From Poriferisodalis sp965208555 (GTDB lineage Bacteria > Actinomycetota > Acidimicrobiia > Acidimicrobiales > Poriferisodalaceae), in contig NZ_OZ242342.1 of NCBI RefSeq assembly GCF_965208555.1, positions 2,542,001 to 2,606,000 of the forward strand: DNA of 64,000 nt, written 5' to 3'. This document shows positions 34,708-42,766 of this stretch, in pieces. Positions within the stretch are counted from its first letter, which is position 1. The number at the start of each line of letters is the position of its first letter. The notes beneath the pieces are model-generated. The model ran no database searches. It had not been told where the DNA came from and saw nothing but the letters and a program-made list of their open reading frames with translations. The position numbers and the translations under genes are program-made.

Positions 34708-35670
34708 ATGACGCTTGCACAGATTCTGCTCTTCGCCGAAGGCGACGCCGACGGTCCCTCCGGCCTCACGCTGGAGCTGGCCACCAAGGCCCGGGCGCTG
34801 GCCGACACTGTGACGGCCTTCGCCCCCGCACACGGCGAGGCCATGGCCGCCGAACTGGGCGCCCACGGCGTGTCGACCGTGTACGCACTGGACGGACTCG
34901 GCGACGGACTCGTCGGTGTTCACGCCGCCGCCGCGCTTGCCGCCCATATCGAAGCCACCTCGCCAGATGCCGTGTTCTTCGGCCAGACCACCGACGGGCG
35001 CGACACCGCCGCCCGCCTGGCAGTACTGGCGGATCGCCCGGTGTCCACCAACAACGTCGGCGCCGAGGTCGTTGACGGAGGACTCGTCACCGAGGAGCCG
35101 ATCTTCGGCGGGACGCAGAACATTTTCACCGCGTACCGCGCGCCAGCGCCGGCACTCGCGATGTTCCGTCCGAAGAGCTTCGAGGCCGAGCCCAGCGGCG
35201 GCGGGGCTGCCGCTGTCGAGAGCGTCGCAGCGGTCGATCCGGGCGAAGCGGGACGGGCAACGGTGACCGGCCGCCATGCCGAGGAGCGCTCCGGCCCCCA
35301 GCTCGACGACGCCGCTGTCGTGGTGTCGGGCGGTCGCGGACTGGGCCAGCCCGAGGCGTACTCGATGGTCGACGAGCTGGCGGGCCTGCTGGGGGCGGCA
35401 TCCGGCGCTTCGCGGGCCATTGTGGACGCCGGCTGGGTTCCCTACGCCAAGCAGGTGGGCCAGACCGGCAAGGTCGTCAAGCCCAACGTGTACATCGCGT
35501 GCGGCATCTCGGGCGCAACCCAGCATCTGGTGGGCATGAAGGGCTCCAAGAACATTGTGGCCATCAACAAGGATCCCGAGGCGCCGATCTTCGGTGTTGC
35601 TGATCTGGGCATCGTCGGCGACGTGCACAAGGTGATGCCGGCGCTGATCGAAGCGCTCAAGTCCCGCTAG
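34708..35670 (+). CDS. etfA: Electron transfer flavoprotein alpha subunit
   Basis: EtfA carries the FAD of the heterodimer. The 320-residue product has an N-terminal nucleotide-binding-like domain and the C-terminal FAD domain with VVVSGGRGLGQPE, PYAKQVGQTGKVVKPNVYIA (in part), CGISGATQHLVGM and AINKDPEAPIFGVADLGIVGD. The ATG at 34708 follows an AAGGTGA ribosome site; a TTG six bases upstream overlaps the etfB stop. Together with the enoyl-CoA hydratases and CoA transferase in the window it fits a fatty or aromatic acid degrading lifestyle. Confidence 0.95.
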   Translation: MTLAQILLFAEGDADGPSGLTLELATKARALADTVTAFAPAHGEAMAAELGAHGVSTVYALDGLGDGLVGVHAAAALAAHIEATSPDAVFFGQTTDGRDTAARLAVLADRPVSTNNVGAEVVDGGLVTEEPIFGGTQNIFTAYRAPAPALAMFRPKSFEAEPSGGGAAAVESVAAVDPGEAGRATVTGRHAEERSGPQLDDAAVVVSGGRGLGQPEAYSMVDELAGLLGAASGASRAIVDAGWVPYAKQVGQTGKVVKPNVYIACGISGATQHLVGMKGSKNIVAINKDPEAPIFGVADLGIVGDVHKVMPALIEALKSR

Positions 35671-35738
35671 ACGAGCGGCTGTCGCATTCCCGCTCGTCAG
35701 ACGAGCGGCTGTCGCATTCCCGCTCGTCAGACGAGCGG
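35669..35738. repeat. Duplicated 30-bp hairpin unit between convergent genes
   Basis: A 30-bp unit is present twice in tandem (35669-35698 and 35699-35728), followed by its first 10 bases again. Each unit pairs GACGAGCGG with CCGCTCGTC (9 bp), with an 11-base loop. The array overlaps the etfA stop on one side and the stop of the minus-strand gene at 35727 on the other, so it likely terminates both transcripts. Confidence 0.8.
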
Positions 35739-36500
35739 CCAGGGCCAGCGGCGGCCGCCGTCGTCATCGGGGAACCTGCCGAAGCCGGCGAGCCACTCGG
35801 CGCGCTCCGCCAGCGCGCTGAGCTCGTCGGGCCGCAGCCACTGCCCGAGCTCGGCAGGCGGATCAGCTGCTGATCCGATGGCGGCGCCGAGATCGTCGTC
35901 GAACGATTCGCCGCCGAAATCCCAGATGACCGTCCGCAGCTTGAAGTCGCTGGCGAAGCACAAGCCCTGGTCGATGCCGTAGATCGGTCCCCACCGTGAC
36001 GCCAGGCAGTGTCCCGACTTGCGGTCGGTGTTGTTGGCGATGAGATCGAAGGCGCAGATGCGCCGCAGGTCGCCGTGGTGCCGATCCTCGGCAACCAGCG
36101 TGAAGTAGTGCTCCTCGAAGTTGGCGTCGATGAAGAGCTGGACCGAGCCCACCCCGTACGGGCCGTCCCGCTCGACCGTGGGCGGGATGACGTTCCAGCC
36201 CAAGGCCTGCGACAGCTCGAACGCTGCGATCTCGCGCCGGTACAGGCCGGAGGGGAAATCCCACAACGGCCGCTCTCCCCGCTCGGGCTTGTAGATCGCG
36301 GCGGTGGGCGTGGAGGCGTGATCGATGCGCACCAGGAACGTGGCGTTGCTGCTGTAGGGCATCCGTCCCAGGACCGAGATGTCGCCCTGATGCAGCACTT
36401 CCAGGGCTTCAGCAGTGGGCGCGTCCCAGATGACCGGCAGCTCGAGTCGCTCGCCGTCCTCGCTGCGGGGCAGCACATGGTGGGGGGCCGGTTCGTTCAC
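35727..36500 (-). CDS. SCO1664 family protein (PI3/PI4-kinase-like fold)
   Basis: A 257-residue protein of the actinobacterial SCO1664 family. Landmarks are VLGRMPYSSNATFLV, AIYKPERGERPLWDFPSGLY (nucleotide-lobe-like), ICAFDLIANNTDRKSGHCL (catalytic-loop-like with Asn-Asn-x-Asp) and IYGIDQGLCF (metal-loop-like). The reaction is unknown. It follows the DUF3090 and histidine phosphatase genes on the same strand, an association that in mycobacteria also includes mshC of mycothiol synthesis; mshC is not here. Stop lies within the repeated hairpin. Confidence 0.84.
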   Translation of the reverse strand: MNEPAPHHVLPRSEDGERLELPVIWDAPTAEALEVLHQGDISVLGRMPYSSNATFLVRIDHASTPTAAIYKPERGERPLWDFPSGLYRREIAAFELSQALGWNVIPPTVERDGPYGVGSVQLFIDANFEEHYFTLVAEDRHHGDLRRICAFDLIANNTDRKSGHCLASRWGPIYGIDQGLCFASDFKLRTVIWDFGGESFDDDLGAAIGSAADPPAELGQWLRPDELSALAERAEWLAGFGRFPDDDGGRRWPWPLV

Positions 36501-36525
36501 ACCGAACCGTCACCAGGCTGAACCA

Positions 36526-37035
36526 TCACGTGCGGGGCGGACGGTGCCCGTTGCGCATGCCGAAGTCACGGCCTTCCTCGACCAGCAGCATCGCCTGCTG
36601 AGCGAATCCGAGCGCTGTCGCGTAGTCGAGATGAATTCGGGCTCGACCGCCGGTGCGCTCGTCGTCGGGAGCCGGCATCTCGCCCGGGGAGCCAGTGCCG
36701 GCTTCAGCGTCGTCGTCTTCGTCTTCGATCTCGTCGGCGATGACCACGATGACCTTGCCGTCGGTGTCCATGCCGGTGGCGAGGCGGCCCACGGTCCACG
36801 CGGCGGTCACCGGTTCGACCAGCTCGCCGAAGGCCGCCGCAGGACCGTCGTAGCTCTCGCCCTCGAGCAGCTCGCTGAGCAGGTTCGCCAGCGCCCAGAC
36901 CTGCCCCTTCTCCAGCTTCAGCGAGACGACGTGGCCCGCCTCGGAGGCTTGCAGGAAGAAGATCCGCTGGCCGGGCGGCCCCACGGTGCCGGCGAGGAAT
37001 GTGTCGGGGTTGCGGAGGTCGAAGTCGTCGCTCAT
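36526..37035 (-). CDS. DUF3090 family protein
   Basis: A 169-residue protein with the DUF3090 hallmarks: an N-terminal TFLAGTVGPPGQRIFFLQA, VVSLKLEKGQVWALANLL, then an acidic middle region (EIEDEDDDAEAG) and a C-terminal DYATALGFAQQAMLLVEEGR. The function is not known. Its start overlaps the stop of the upstream phosphatase gene by 4 bases and it is 25 bases from the SCO1664-type gene, so the three form one operon. Confidence 0.87.
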   Translation of the reverse strand: MSDDFDLRNPDTFLAGTVGPPGQRIFFLQASEAGHVVSLKLEKGQVWALANLLSELLEGESYDGPAAAFGELVEPVTAAWTVGRLATGMDTDGKVIVVIADEIEDEDDDAEAGTGSPGEMPAPDDERTGGRARIHLDYATALGFAQQAMLLVEEGRDFGMRNGHRPPRT

Positions 37036-37670
37036 GCCGGAGCCAATGCCGCCAGGTCGGACGTGCTGTTGGTGGCCAGCACGACAGGGCCGTCAGCGGA
37101 GTACAGGATCGCAGTCACCGAGCACGGCGACACCACAATTCGCTGGAACAGATCGAGATGGGTCCCCATGGCGTCGGCCACCAGCGCTCGTATGGGGTCG
37201 GCGTGGCTGACGGCGACGACGGTCGCGCCGCGATGGCGGGCCGCCAGCTCGCTCGCCGTCGCCGCAATGCGCGCCTGCATCTGCCGGAACGTCTCACCGT
37301 CGGGAAAGCGAAATCCGCTCGGGTAGCGCTGCACCTGCGACCACGCGGCCAGCTTGCGCAGCTGATTGAGCTTGCGGCCCGTCCAGCGGCCCATGTCGAG
37401 TTCGTTGAGGCCGTCATGGGTGCGCACGGTGCGCGCGACGGCTGCGGCAATCGGCGTGGCGGTCTCCTGCGCGCGCTCCAGCGGGCTGGCGTACACGGCG
37501 GCCACCCGGCGCCCCCCTGCGGCGATGCGCTCCGCAGCACGCTGCGCCTGCTGCGTTCCGGCCTCCGACAGGTGCACCCCGGGTCGCCGGCCGTAGAGCT
37601 CGACGCCAGTGGTCGGCGTGAGGCCGTGGCGGACGAACAGCAGCAGAGTGGGTCGGGGTCGGCTCGGCAC
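37032..37670 (-). CDS. Histidine phosphatase family protein (MSMEG_4193-like)
   Basis: A 212-residue member of the histidine phosphatase superfamily. Near the N-terminus LLLFVRHGLTPTTG holds the catalytic RHG, followed by YASPLERAQETATPIA, GLNELDMGRWTGRKL and, near the end, VVAVSHADPIRAL with the second catalytic His. The GTG at 37670 is chosen because the protein sequence becomes family-like right after it; the ORF extends further upstream without similarity. First gene of the three-gene unit with DUF3090 and SCO1664. The substrate is unknown. Confidence 0.86.
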   Translation of the reverse strand: MPSRPRPTLLLFVRHGLTPTTGVELYGRRPGVHLSEAGTQQAQRAAERIAAGGRRVAAVYASPLERAQETATPIAAAVARTVRTHDGLNELDMGRWTGRKLNQLRKLAAWSQVQRYPSGFRFPDGETFRQMQARIAATASELAARHRGATVVAVSHADPIRALVADAMGTHLDLFQRIVVSPCSVTAILYSADGPVVLATNSTSDLAALAPA

Positions 37671-37720
37671 CGAGTTGAAGCTACTTGGCCGGCAGCAGCG
37701 CCGACTGGCACACTCGCAGG

Positions 37721-38461
37721 GTGAGCGGCCCCCCGAGTCCGACCCCCGATGCCGTGGCACTGCACTCGCTGAACACCGAGGTGGCAGCGTGCCGGCGCTG
37801 CGACCGGCTGGTGGCATGGCGTGAGCAGACTGCCGCCGACAAGCGGGCTGCGTTCGCCGACGAGGACTACTGGGGCCGGGGCGTGCCCGGCTTCGGCGAC
37901 CCCGCCGCAGCGGTGGTTTTGGTGGGCCTCGCGCCGGCCGCGCACGGCGCAAACCGCACGGGCCGCATGTTCACCGGCGACCGCTCGGGCGACTTCCTCT
38001 ACGCCGCCCTGCATCGCTGCGGCTTTGCCAATCAGCCGACTTCGGTGCGCGCCGGCGACGGCCTTGCGCTGCGCGATGCGTACATCACGGCGGCAGTCCG
38101 ATGCGCGCCGCCGGCCAACAAGCCCACTCCTGTCGAGCGGGACAGCTGCCGGCCGTTTCTCGAACGCGAGCTGGCGCTGCTGGCGAACGCTCGCGTCGCG
38201 GTTGCCTTGGGAGGGTTCGCCTACGGCGTGCTGTGCACGATCGGCGGCGTGCGGCCGCGGCCCCGCTTCGGGCACGGCGCCATCGCCGACGTGCCACCCG
38301 TCAGCAGTTCGGCTGGAGCCCCGGCATTGGGCGGCATCTCCCGCATCGTGTGCTCCTTCCACCCCAGCCAGCAGAACACCTTCACTGGCCGCCTCACCGC
38401 CGACATGGCCGATACGGTCCTCCGCAATGCACGCCGGCTGGCGAACCTCCCGCCTGCCTGA
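37721..38461 (+). CDS. Uracil-DNA glycosylase, type 5 (UdgB-like)
   Basis: Removes uracil and deaminated purines from DNA in base excision repair. The 246-residue product has CRRCDRL (first Fe-S cysteines), YWGRGVPGFGDP, motif 1 GLAPAAHGANRTGRMFTGD with the family 5 lack of the usual catalytic Asp/Asn, VRCAPPANKPTP, and the C-terminal HPSQQNTFTGRLT. The GTG at 37721 lies just ahead of the conserved part; a TTG at 37685 is an alternative. It is divergent from the phosphatase gene. The 3' end overlaps the next gene. Confidence 0.9.
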   Translation: MSGPPSPTPDAVALHSLNTEVAACRRCDRLVAWREQTAADKRAAFADEDYWGRGVPGFGDPAAAVVLVGLAPAAHGANRTGRMFTGDRSGDFLYAALHRCGFANQPTSVRAGDGLALRDAYITAAVRCAPPANKPTPVERDSCRPFLERELALLANARVAVALGGFAYGVLCTIGGVRPRPRFGHGAIADVPPVSSSAGAPALGGISRIVCSFHPSQQNTFTGRLTADMADTVLRNARRLANLPPA

Positions 38462-39059
38462 AACGAGTCAGTCCCTGCTGAGGCGGGCTGCATGCCTGGT
38501 CGCCGCGGTGCTGGCATCGGCGGGGATGCTCGCGTGCTCAGCCACCGTGATCGAAGTGGAGCCGACCGGCGATCAGCATGTGACGGATGCCGACGGGTCG
38601 CTGGGCAATCCGGGCACGCTCGCACCGCCGACCGTGCCCGGCACCGGAGCACCCGGACTGCTCGCGATCGAACCGCTCGTGGCCTTCATGGACGCGTGCG
38701 TGGCAGACGCCGGTCTCGTGGGTCCCTGCCATTGTGCCGCCGACCGCATGGAGGGCAGCCTCACCGCCATTGATCTCGAGGTGTTCGAGGACCGCATGTC
38801 GGGTGCCCTGGAGTTCTCTCCTGAGCTGGCCGCCGCATTGGTGGACTGCCGTGAGGCTGCGCCGCCGCCCGCATGGTCAGCCGCACGGCAGCAGACGTAC
38901 CTGGATGCGTGCTCGGCCGGTTCCGACCGATTGAGGAGCCTGTGTGCCTGTTCGCTGGCCCGGGCTCAGGAGGTGGTGCCGGCCCATCGGTTGAACGACT
39001 TCCTCGCCAGCAACGAAGCTCAGCCCGGCATCGTCGACTTCATGAACCTCTGCCTCTGA
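38427..39059 (+). CDS. Putative Cys-rich lipoprotein
   Basis: A protein of about 210 residues with a hydrophobic export signal and a lipobox-like MLAC, a Gly/Pro/Thr-rich linker, and two similar halves each holding a C-x-C pattern (PCHCAADRM and LCACSLARA). The two halves, about residues 85-140 and 155-205, share the order (aromatic)-x-D/x-A/C-x5-10-C-x-C followed by a helix, so this may be an internally duplicated domain. The start is uncertain: the ATG at 38427 overlaps the preceding gene by 35 bases and gives a long n-region, and no better start lies before the hydrophobic core. Function unknown. Confidence 0.66.
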   Translation: MHAGWRTSRLPETSQSLLRRAACLVAAVLASAGMLACSATVIEVEPTGDQHVTDADGSLGNPGTLAPPTVPGTGAPGLLAIEPLVAFMDACVADAGLVGPCHCAADRMEGSLTAIDLEVFEDRMSGALEFSPELAAALVDCREAAPPPAWSAARQQTYLDACSAGSDRLRSLCACSLARAQEVVPAHRLNDFLASNEAQPGIVDFMNLCL

Positions 39060-39080
39060 CGGCGCCGAGGCCGCGAGCAG

Positions 39081-40265
39081 CTATTTCTTGGTGGGCTCGG
39101 GCAGCAGCGCCGGCTTCTCCCATGCGAACTTGGGCCAGCGGACACGCGACTTCTCGCTGAGCTTGTGCATGAGCGCGATGGCGCCCGGATCTTCGTCGCC
39201 GGGCCGCCCGATCAGCGATCCGTCGGCGAGCATCTTCATGATGATCTCGCGCCCGATGTCGGTGCGGACGATGGTGAGGGTCCAGTCGTTGTACTTGCCG
39301 ATGCCGCCGGTGGAGATGTCGGCGTGCTCGGCGGCGAAGTCGGGGCAGTGGTTGCAGCCCTCGCGGGTCCAGGCGTGGCATTCCTTGAGGTTGATCTCGT
39401 AGTAGCCGCCGTCGTGGGTCCAGATCTGGAAGACGCCTTTGATGTTGGTCTTGCGGATGCGGTGGCGGTCGAGCCCGTACTTCTGCTCGAACAGCTCCTC
39501 GAAGATCGCCTCGTCGAACGACTTCGAGCACAGCAGGCCGATGTTCAGCACGAACCGGTTGCCGACCTTGCCCACCTTGCGCGACTTGGCGACGGGCACG
39601 ATCGAGCTCTGGCAGCTCATGCCGACCAGCGCGATCTTCTGTGCTCCGGCCTCCATCGCTTCGTCGTAGGCGAGCGTGTTGGCCGAGTAGGTGTAGCGGC
39701 TGCCCGCACCGCGCAGCACGTCGTCGCGGTTGAAGGCCACGCCCGGCGAGGCGGTCCACTGGTTGCCCTCGCCCTCGCCGACATAGGACGTCAGCGCAGC
39801 GTCGATGTAGCCATGGTCGAGCGCCCAGATGAGGATGGCCGAGACCAGCCCTCCGTCCTGGCCGATCTCGTGGACGAAGTCGTCAGAGGCCCTGGTCAGG
39901 ATGATGTCCTTGAACACGCCCGACGGCTCATCCGCGGTGCGGTGGCGCCCGAACATGAAGTCGTCGGCCTCGTCCTCCCAGGTGCGAAAGCGGGGGCACG
40001 CACGGGTGCAGCTGGTGCAGCCCTTCTGGCCGTGGCCGCAGTCGTCGAGCCCCAGCTCCTCTTCGAGATGGAATGGTGTGAAGCCGCCCTGGACGTGCTC
40101 GTAGCCGATGACGTCGTGCGGGCACGAGATCACGCAGCCCGCGCAGCCGGTGCACAGCCCGGTGGTGATGACCTCGTCGTACAGCTCCTTCCACTGGAAG
40201 GTCCAGCGCTGGGGCGCGCCGTTCGCTGCTGGGGGCGCTTCAGTCGTTTCCCCGGTCATTGCCAT
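39081..40265 (-). CDS. Coenzyme F420 hydrogenase/dehydrogenase beta subunit family protein
   Basis: A 394-residue FrhB-like protein. Two 4Fe-4S motifs near the N-terminus read CTGCAGCVISCP (about residues 38-49) and CTSCTRACP (about 82-90). The FrhB N-terminal and C-terminal domains follow, with GQDGGLVSAILIWAL and VGMSCQSS, and a further Cys cluster CHAWTREGCNHCPDF. FrhB-type proteins use FAD to move electrons between coenzyme F420 and Fe-S centres; the partner here is unknown. An F420-type flavin oxidase family gene is divergently placed 118 bases away, which supports F420 use in this organism. Confidence 0.88.
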   Translation of the reverse strand: MAMTGETTEAPPAANGAPQRWTFQWKELYDEVITTGLCTGCAGCVISCPHDVIGYEHVQGGFTPFHLEEELGLDDCGHGQKGCTSCTRACPRFRTWEDEADDFMFGRHRTADEPSGVFKDIILTRASDDFVHEIGQDGGLVSAILIWALDHGYIDAALTSYVGEGEGNQWTASPGVAFNRDDVLRGAGSRYTYSANTLAYDEAMEAGAQKIALVGMSCQSSIVPVAKSRKVGKVGNRFVLNIGLLCSKSFDEAIFEELFEQKYGLDRHRIRKTNIKGVFQIWTHDGGYYEINLKECHAWTREGCNHCPDFAAEHADISTGGIGKYNDWTLTIVRTDIGREIIMKMLADGSLIGRPGDEDPGAIALMHKLSEKSRVRWPKFAWEKPALLPEPTKK

Positions 40266-40383
40266 GTCGCCAGACTACGGCAGGCGCTCCGGCGACGAAC
40301 AGCGACGACGTTGCAGGGCAGCACAGTCGGTCTGGGCCCGCAGGACGCTGAATCCGCTGCTCAGGGCTCTAGGGTGGCCCGCC

Positions 40384-40800
40384 GTGACCGAGGCCGAACT
40401 GCTGGAGATGCTGTCGGAGGGACGGGTGGCGACCCTCGCGACAATCCGGTCCGACGGACGCGTCGACCTGGTGCCGTGCACGTATGCGTTCGAGGACGAC
40501 GTTGTGGTGACCGCCGTCGACCACAAGCCCAAGACCACTATGGATCTCAAGCGGCTCGACAACGTCCGGCGCTTTCCCGAGGTCACGATGCTGATCGAGC
40601 ATTACGACGACGAGAATTGGGAGCGCTTGTGGTGGGTGCGCCTGCGGGGCCGGGCCGTTGTGCACACCGAAGGCGCCCAGCACCGAAATGCCATCGAGCT
40701 GTTGTGCAAGCGCTACCCGCAGTACGCCGCCGAGCCGCCGGTCGGCGCCGCCATCGTCATCCAGCGCACCGAATTGACCGGCTGGTCCGCGACGGGCTGA
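40384..40800 (+). CDS. PPOX class F420-dependent enzyme (TIGR03668/Rv0121-like)
   Basis: A 138-residue split beta-barrel flavin/F420-binding protein. Segments include GRVATLATIRSDGRVDLVPC, VVVTAVDHKPKTTMDL and LKRLDNVRRFPEVTMLIEHYD, typical of the TIGR03668 group, for which F420 use has been proposed. The GTG at 40384 is chosen because the conserved sequence starts there. The reaction is unknown. Divergent from the FrhB-like gene. Confidence 0.84.
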   Translation: MTEAELLEMLSEGRVATLATIRSDGRVDLVPCTYAFEDDVVVTAVDHKPKTTMDLKRLDNVRRFPEVTMLIEHYDDENWERLWWVRLRGRAVVHTEGAQHRNAIELLCKRYPQYAAEPPVGAAIVIQRTELTGWSATG

Positions 40801-40824
40801 ACACGCACAGCGCTGCCGGCGCAG

Positions 40825-40896
40825 CGCCCTCGGCAGGATTCGAACCTGCGCACATGGCTCCGGAGGCCACTGCTCTATCCCCTGAGCTACGAGGGC
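40825..40896 (-). tRNA. tRNA-Arg (anticodon CCG)
   Basis: The minus strand folds into a complete cloverleaf of 72 bases without encoded CCA. It has a 7-bp acceptor stem GCCCTCG/CGAGGGC, a D arm with GCTC/GAGC, and an anticodon stem GTGGC/GCCAT around loop CTCCGGA (anticodon CCG, reading CGG). The T arm is GCAGG/CCTGC around TTCGAAT. It lies directly upstream of, and divergent from, argS. Confidence 0.96.
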
Positions 40897-41051
40897 TGAA
40901 GGTCCGGCTCAGTTCGATTCCCGGACCCGATGACCGGTCAAGCTACCGACCAAGAGGCGGCACGACCCCGGTCTCGGAGCGCCTGCGCACAATTGTCACG
41001 GGGTTCGGCACCCGGCAGGGATAGGTTCGCCTCGGTGATGGAGCCGTAGTG

Positions 41052-42731
41052 ATGGAAGCAGCGCTGGCTGGTGCTATCTCACAGGCGTTGACGCGCCTTG
41101 GCGTCGACGCTGACCCGTCGCGTCTGGGCCTCGAACGCCCGGCTCGTGCCGACCACGGCGACTGGTCCACGAACGCAGCGCTGGTCAACGCCAAGAGTGC
41201 TCAGATGGCGCCCCGCGAACTGGCTGAGCGACTCGCCGCAGAGCTCGACGGCGCCGGATTGCCGCATCTCGAACGAACCGAGGTAGCGGGGCCCGGTTTC
41301 GTGAACCTGCACCTGTCGCCGACCTGGCTGCACGAAGTGCTCACAGCGGTGCTGCGCCTCGGCGTCGATGCCTATGCGCGCCACGACCTCGGTGCCGGAC
41401 AGACCGTCAACCTCGAGTTCGTGTCGGCCAATCCCACCGGACCGCTGCACGCAGGCGGCGGCCGCTGGGGGGCCTTCGGCGACAGCCTCGCCCGAATCTT
41501 CCTCCGTTGCGGCTATGAGACCGTCACCGAGTACTACGTCAATGACCGCGGCACGCAGATGGAGCTCTTCGGGCGTTCTCTGGCAGCCCGACTCGACGAC
41601 CGGCCCGTGCCCGACGACGGCTATCACGGCGAGTACGTCGCCGAGTGGGCAACCGAGCTGGCGGCGGAGTTGAGCGCTGGCGCGGCTCCGGGCGAAGTCG
41701 ATCGCGCGGCGGCGCTCGAAGCACTCGGCGGCTCGGCTTACGCGGCGTCCTGGGGACGCGACCGCGCCTTGCGTGACGTCAGCGAAGCGCTCGAGGCAAT
41801 GAATGTCGGCTTCGACCACTGGCAGAGCGAGAACAAGCTGATGGCTTCAGGCGCTATGGACGATGTCCTGGCGCGGCTGAGCGATGCGGGCTGGACCTAC
41901 GCCGCCGACGGCGCCGAATGGCTGGCAACCAGCAGGTTCGAGGACACGAAGGATCGAGTGCTGCGACGCAGCGACGGCGAGCCCACGTACTTCCTGCCCG
42001 ACATTGCGTACCACCACCAGAAGTTCAGCCGCGGCGGCCGCGACATCGACCTCGTCATTGACGTGCTCGGCGCGGATCACCATGGGTACGTGCCGCGCAT
42101 CGCGGCGGCGATGCAGATGCTGGGGCACCCGGCGGGGTCCTATGAGGCCATCGTCGGCCAGAACGTGACGCTCATGCGCGACGGCCAGGTCATCGAGCTG
42201 TCCAAGCGCACGGGCACCATGGTCGAGGTGCGTGAGCTCATCGACGCGGTGGGCCCCGACGTGGCGCGCTTCGCCTTCCTGCTGCAGTCGATCGACTCGC
42301 GCCAGACCATCGACATCGACCTGCTATCGGCCCAAGCGGCAGAGAATCCCGTCTTCTACGTCCAGTACGCGCACGCCCGGATTGCCTCGGTCGCCCGGCG
42401 CGCCGAATCGACTGGGATCGAACCCGTGCCGCCTGCGGGCACCGATCTGGGACCGCTGGTCGGTGAGCGAGAAGTAGCGCTGCTGCGCGCACTCGAAGTG
42501 CTGCCGTCGGTGGTCGAGATAGCGCTGCGTGAGCGAGCGCCCCACAAGGTGACGACGTGGGTACGCGACCTTGCTGCCGCATTCCACGGCTTCTACCACG
42601 ACTGCCCGATCCTGCACAGCGACAATCCGCCGGAGGTGCGTGACGCCCGATTGTGCCTGACCGAGGGCACGCGCATCGGCTTGGCGATCGGCCTCGACCT
42701 GCTCGGCGTGGACGCGCCGGAGGCAATGTGA
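41052..42731 (+). CDS. argS: Arginyl-tRNA synthetase
   Basis: Charges tRNA-Arg. The 559-residue class I synthetase has the N-terminal Add1-type domain (about residues 1-90), then EFVSANPTGPLHAGGGRWG, where HAGG stands for the HIGH motif. The same His-x-Gly-Gly variant is normal in actinobacterial ArgRS. LSKRTGTMVEVREL replaces KMSKS. The DALR anticodon-binding domain closes the protein with FYHDCPIL and LCLTEGTRIGLAIGLDLLG. The ATG at 41052 is preferred over an adjacent GTG. lysA follows after 35 bases, as in many actinobacteria. Confidence 0.95.
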   Translation: MEAALAGAISQALTRLGVDADPSRLGLERPARADHGDWSTNAALVNAKSAQMAPRELAERLAAELDGAGLPHLERTEVAGPGFVNLHLSPTWLHEVLTAVLRLGVDAYARHDLGAGQTVNLEFVSANPTGPLHAGGGRWGAFGDSLARIFLRCGYETVTEYYVNDRGTQMELFGRSLAARLDDRPVPDDGYHGEYVAEWATELAAELSAGAAPGEVDRAAALEALGGSAYAASWGRDRALRDVSEALEAMNVGFDHWQSENKLMASGAMDDVLARLSDAGWTYAADGAEWLATSRFEDTKDRVLRRSDGEPTYFLPDIAYHHQKFSRGGRDIDLVIDVLGADHHGYVPRIAAAMQMLGHPAGSYEAIVGQNVTLMRDGQVIELSKRTGTMVEVRELIDAVGPDVARFAFLLQSIDSRQTIDIDLLSAQAAENPVFYVQYAHARIASVARRAESTGIEPVPPAGTDLGPLVGEREVALLRALEVLPSVVEIALRERAPHKVTTWVRDLAAAFHGFYHDCPILHSDNPPEVRDARLCLTEGTRIGLAIGLDLLGVDAPEAM

Positions 42732-42766
42732 GTGCGTCGAGGAACCGGTGAATCGAGGATGCAGTC

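Noticed and set aside
35669..35738. 30-bp repeats considered as a CRISPR array
   Set aside because: No spacers, only two full units, and the sequence is a hairpin between convergent genes.
35657..36478. Alternative minus-strand frame over the SCO1664-type gene
   Set aside because: Overlaps the real gene in another frame, with Ser/Arg/Pro-rich translation and a tail made from the 30-bp repeats.
39165..41024. Plus-strand open frame of about 620 codons
   Set aside because: Antisense to the FrhB-like gene and then running across a tRNA gene; translation lacks any recognisable domain.
41452..41475. Loss of the HIGH motif in argS
   Set aside because: His-x-Gly-Gly at this position is the normal variant in actinobacterial arginyl-tRNA synthetases as I recall them, so it is not a defect.
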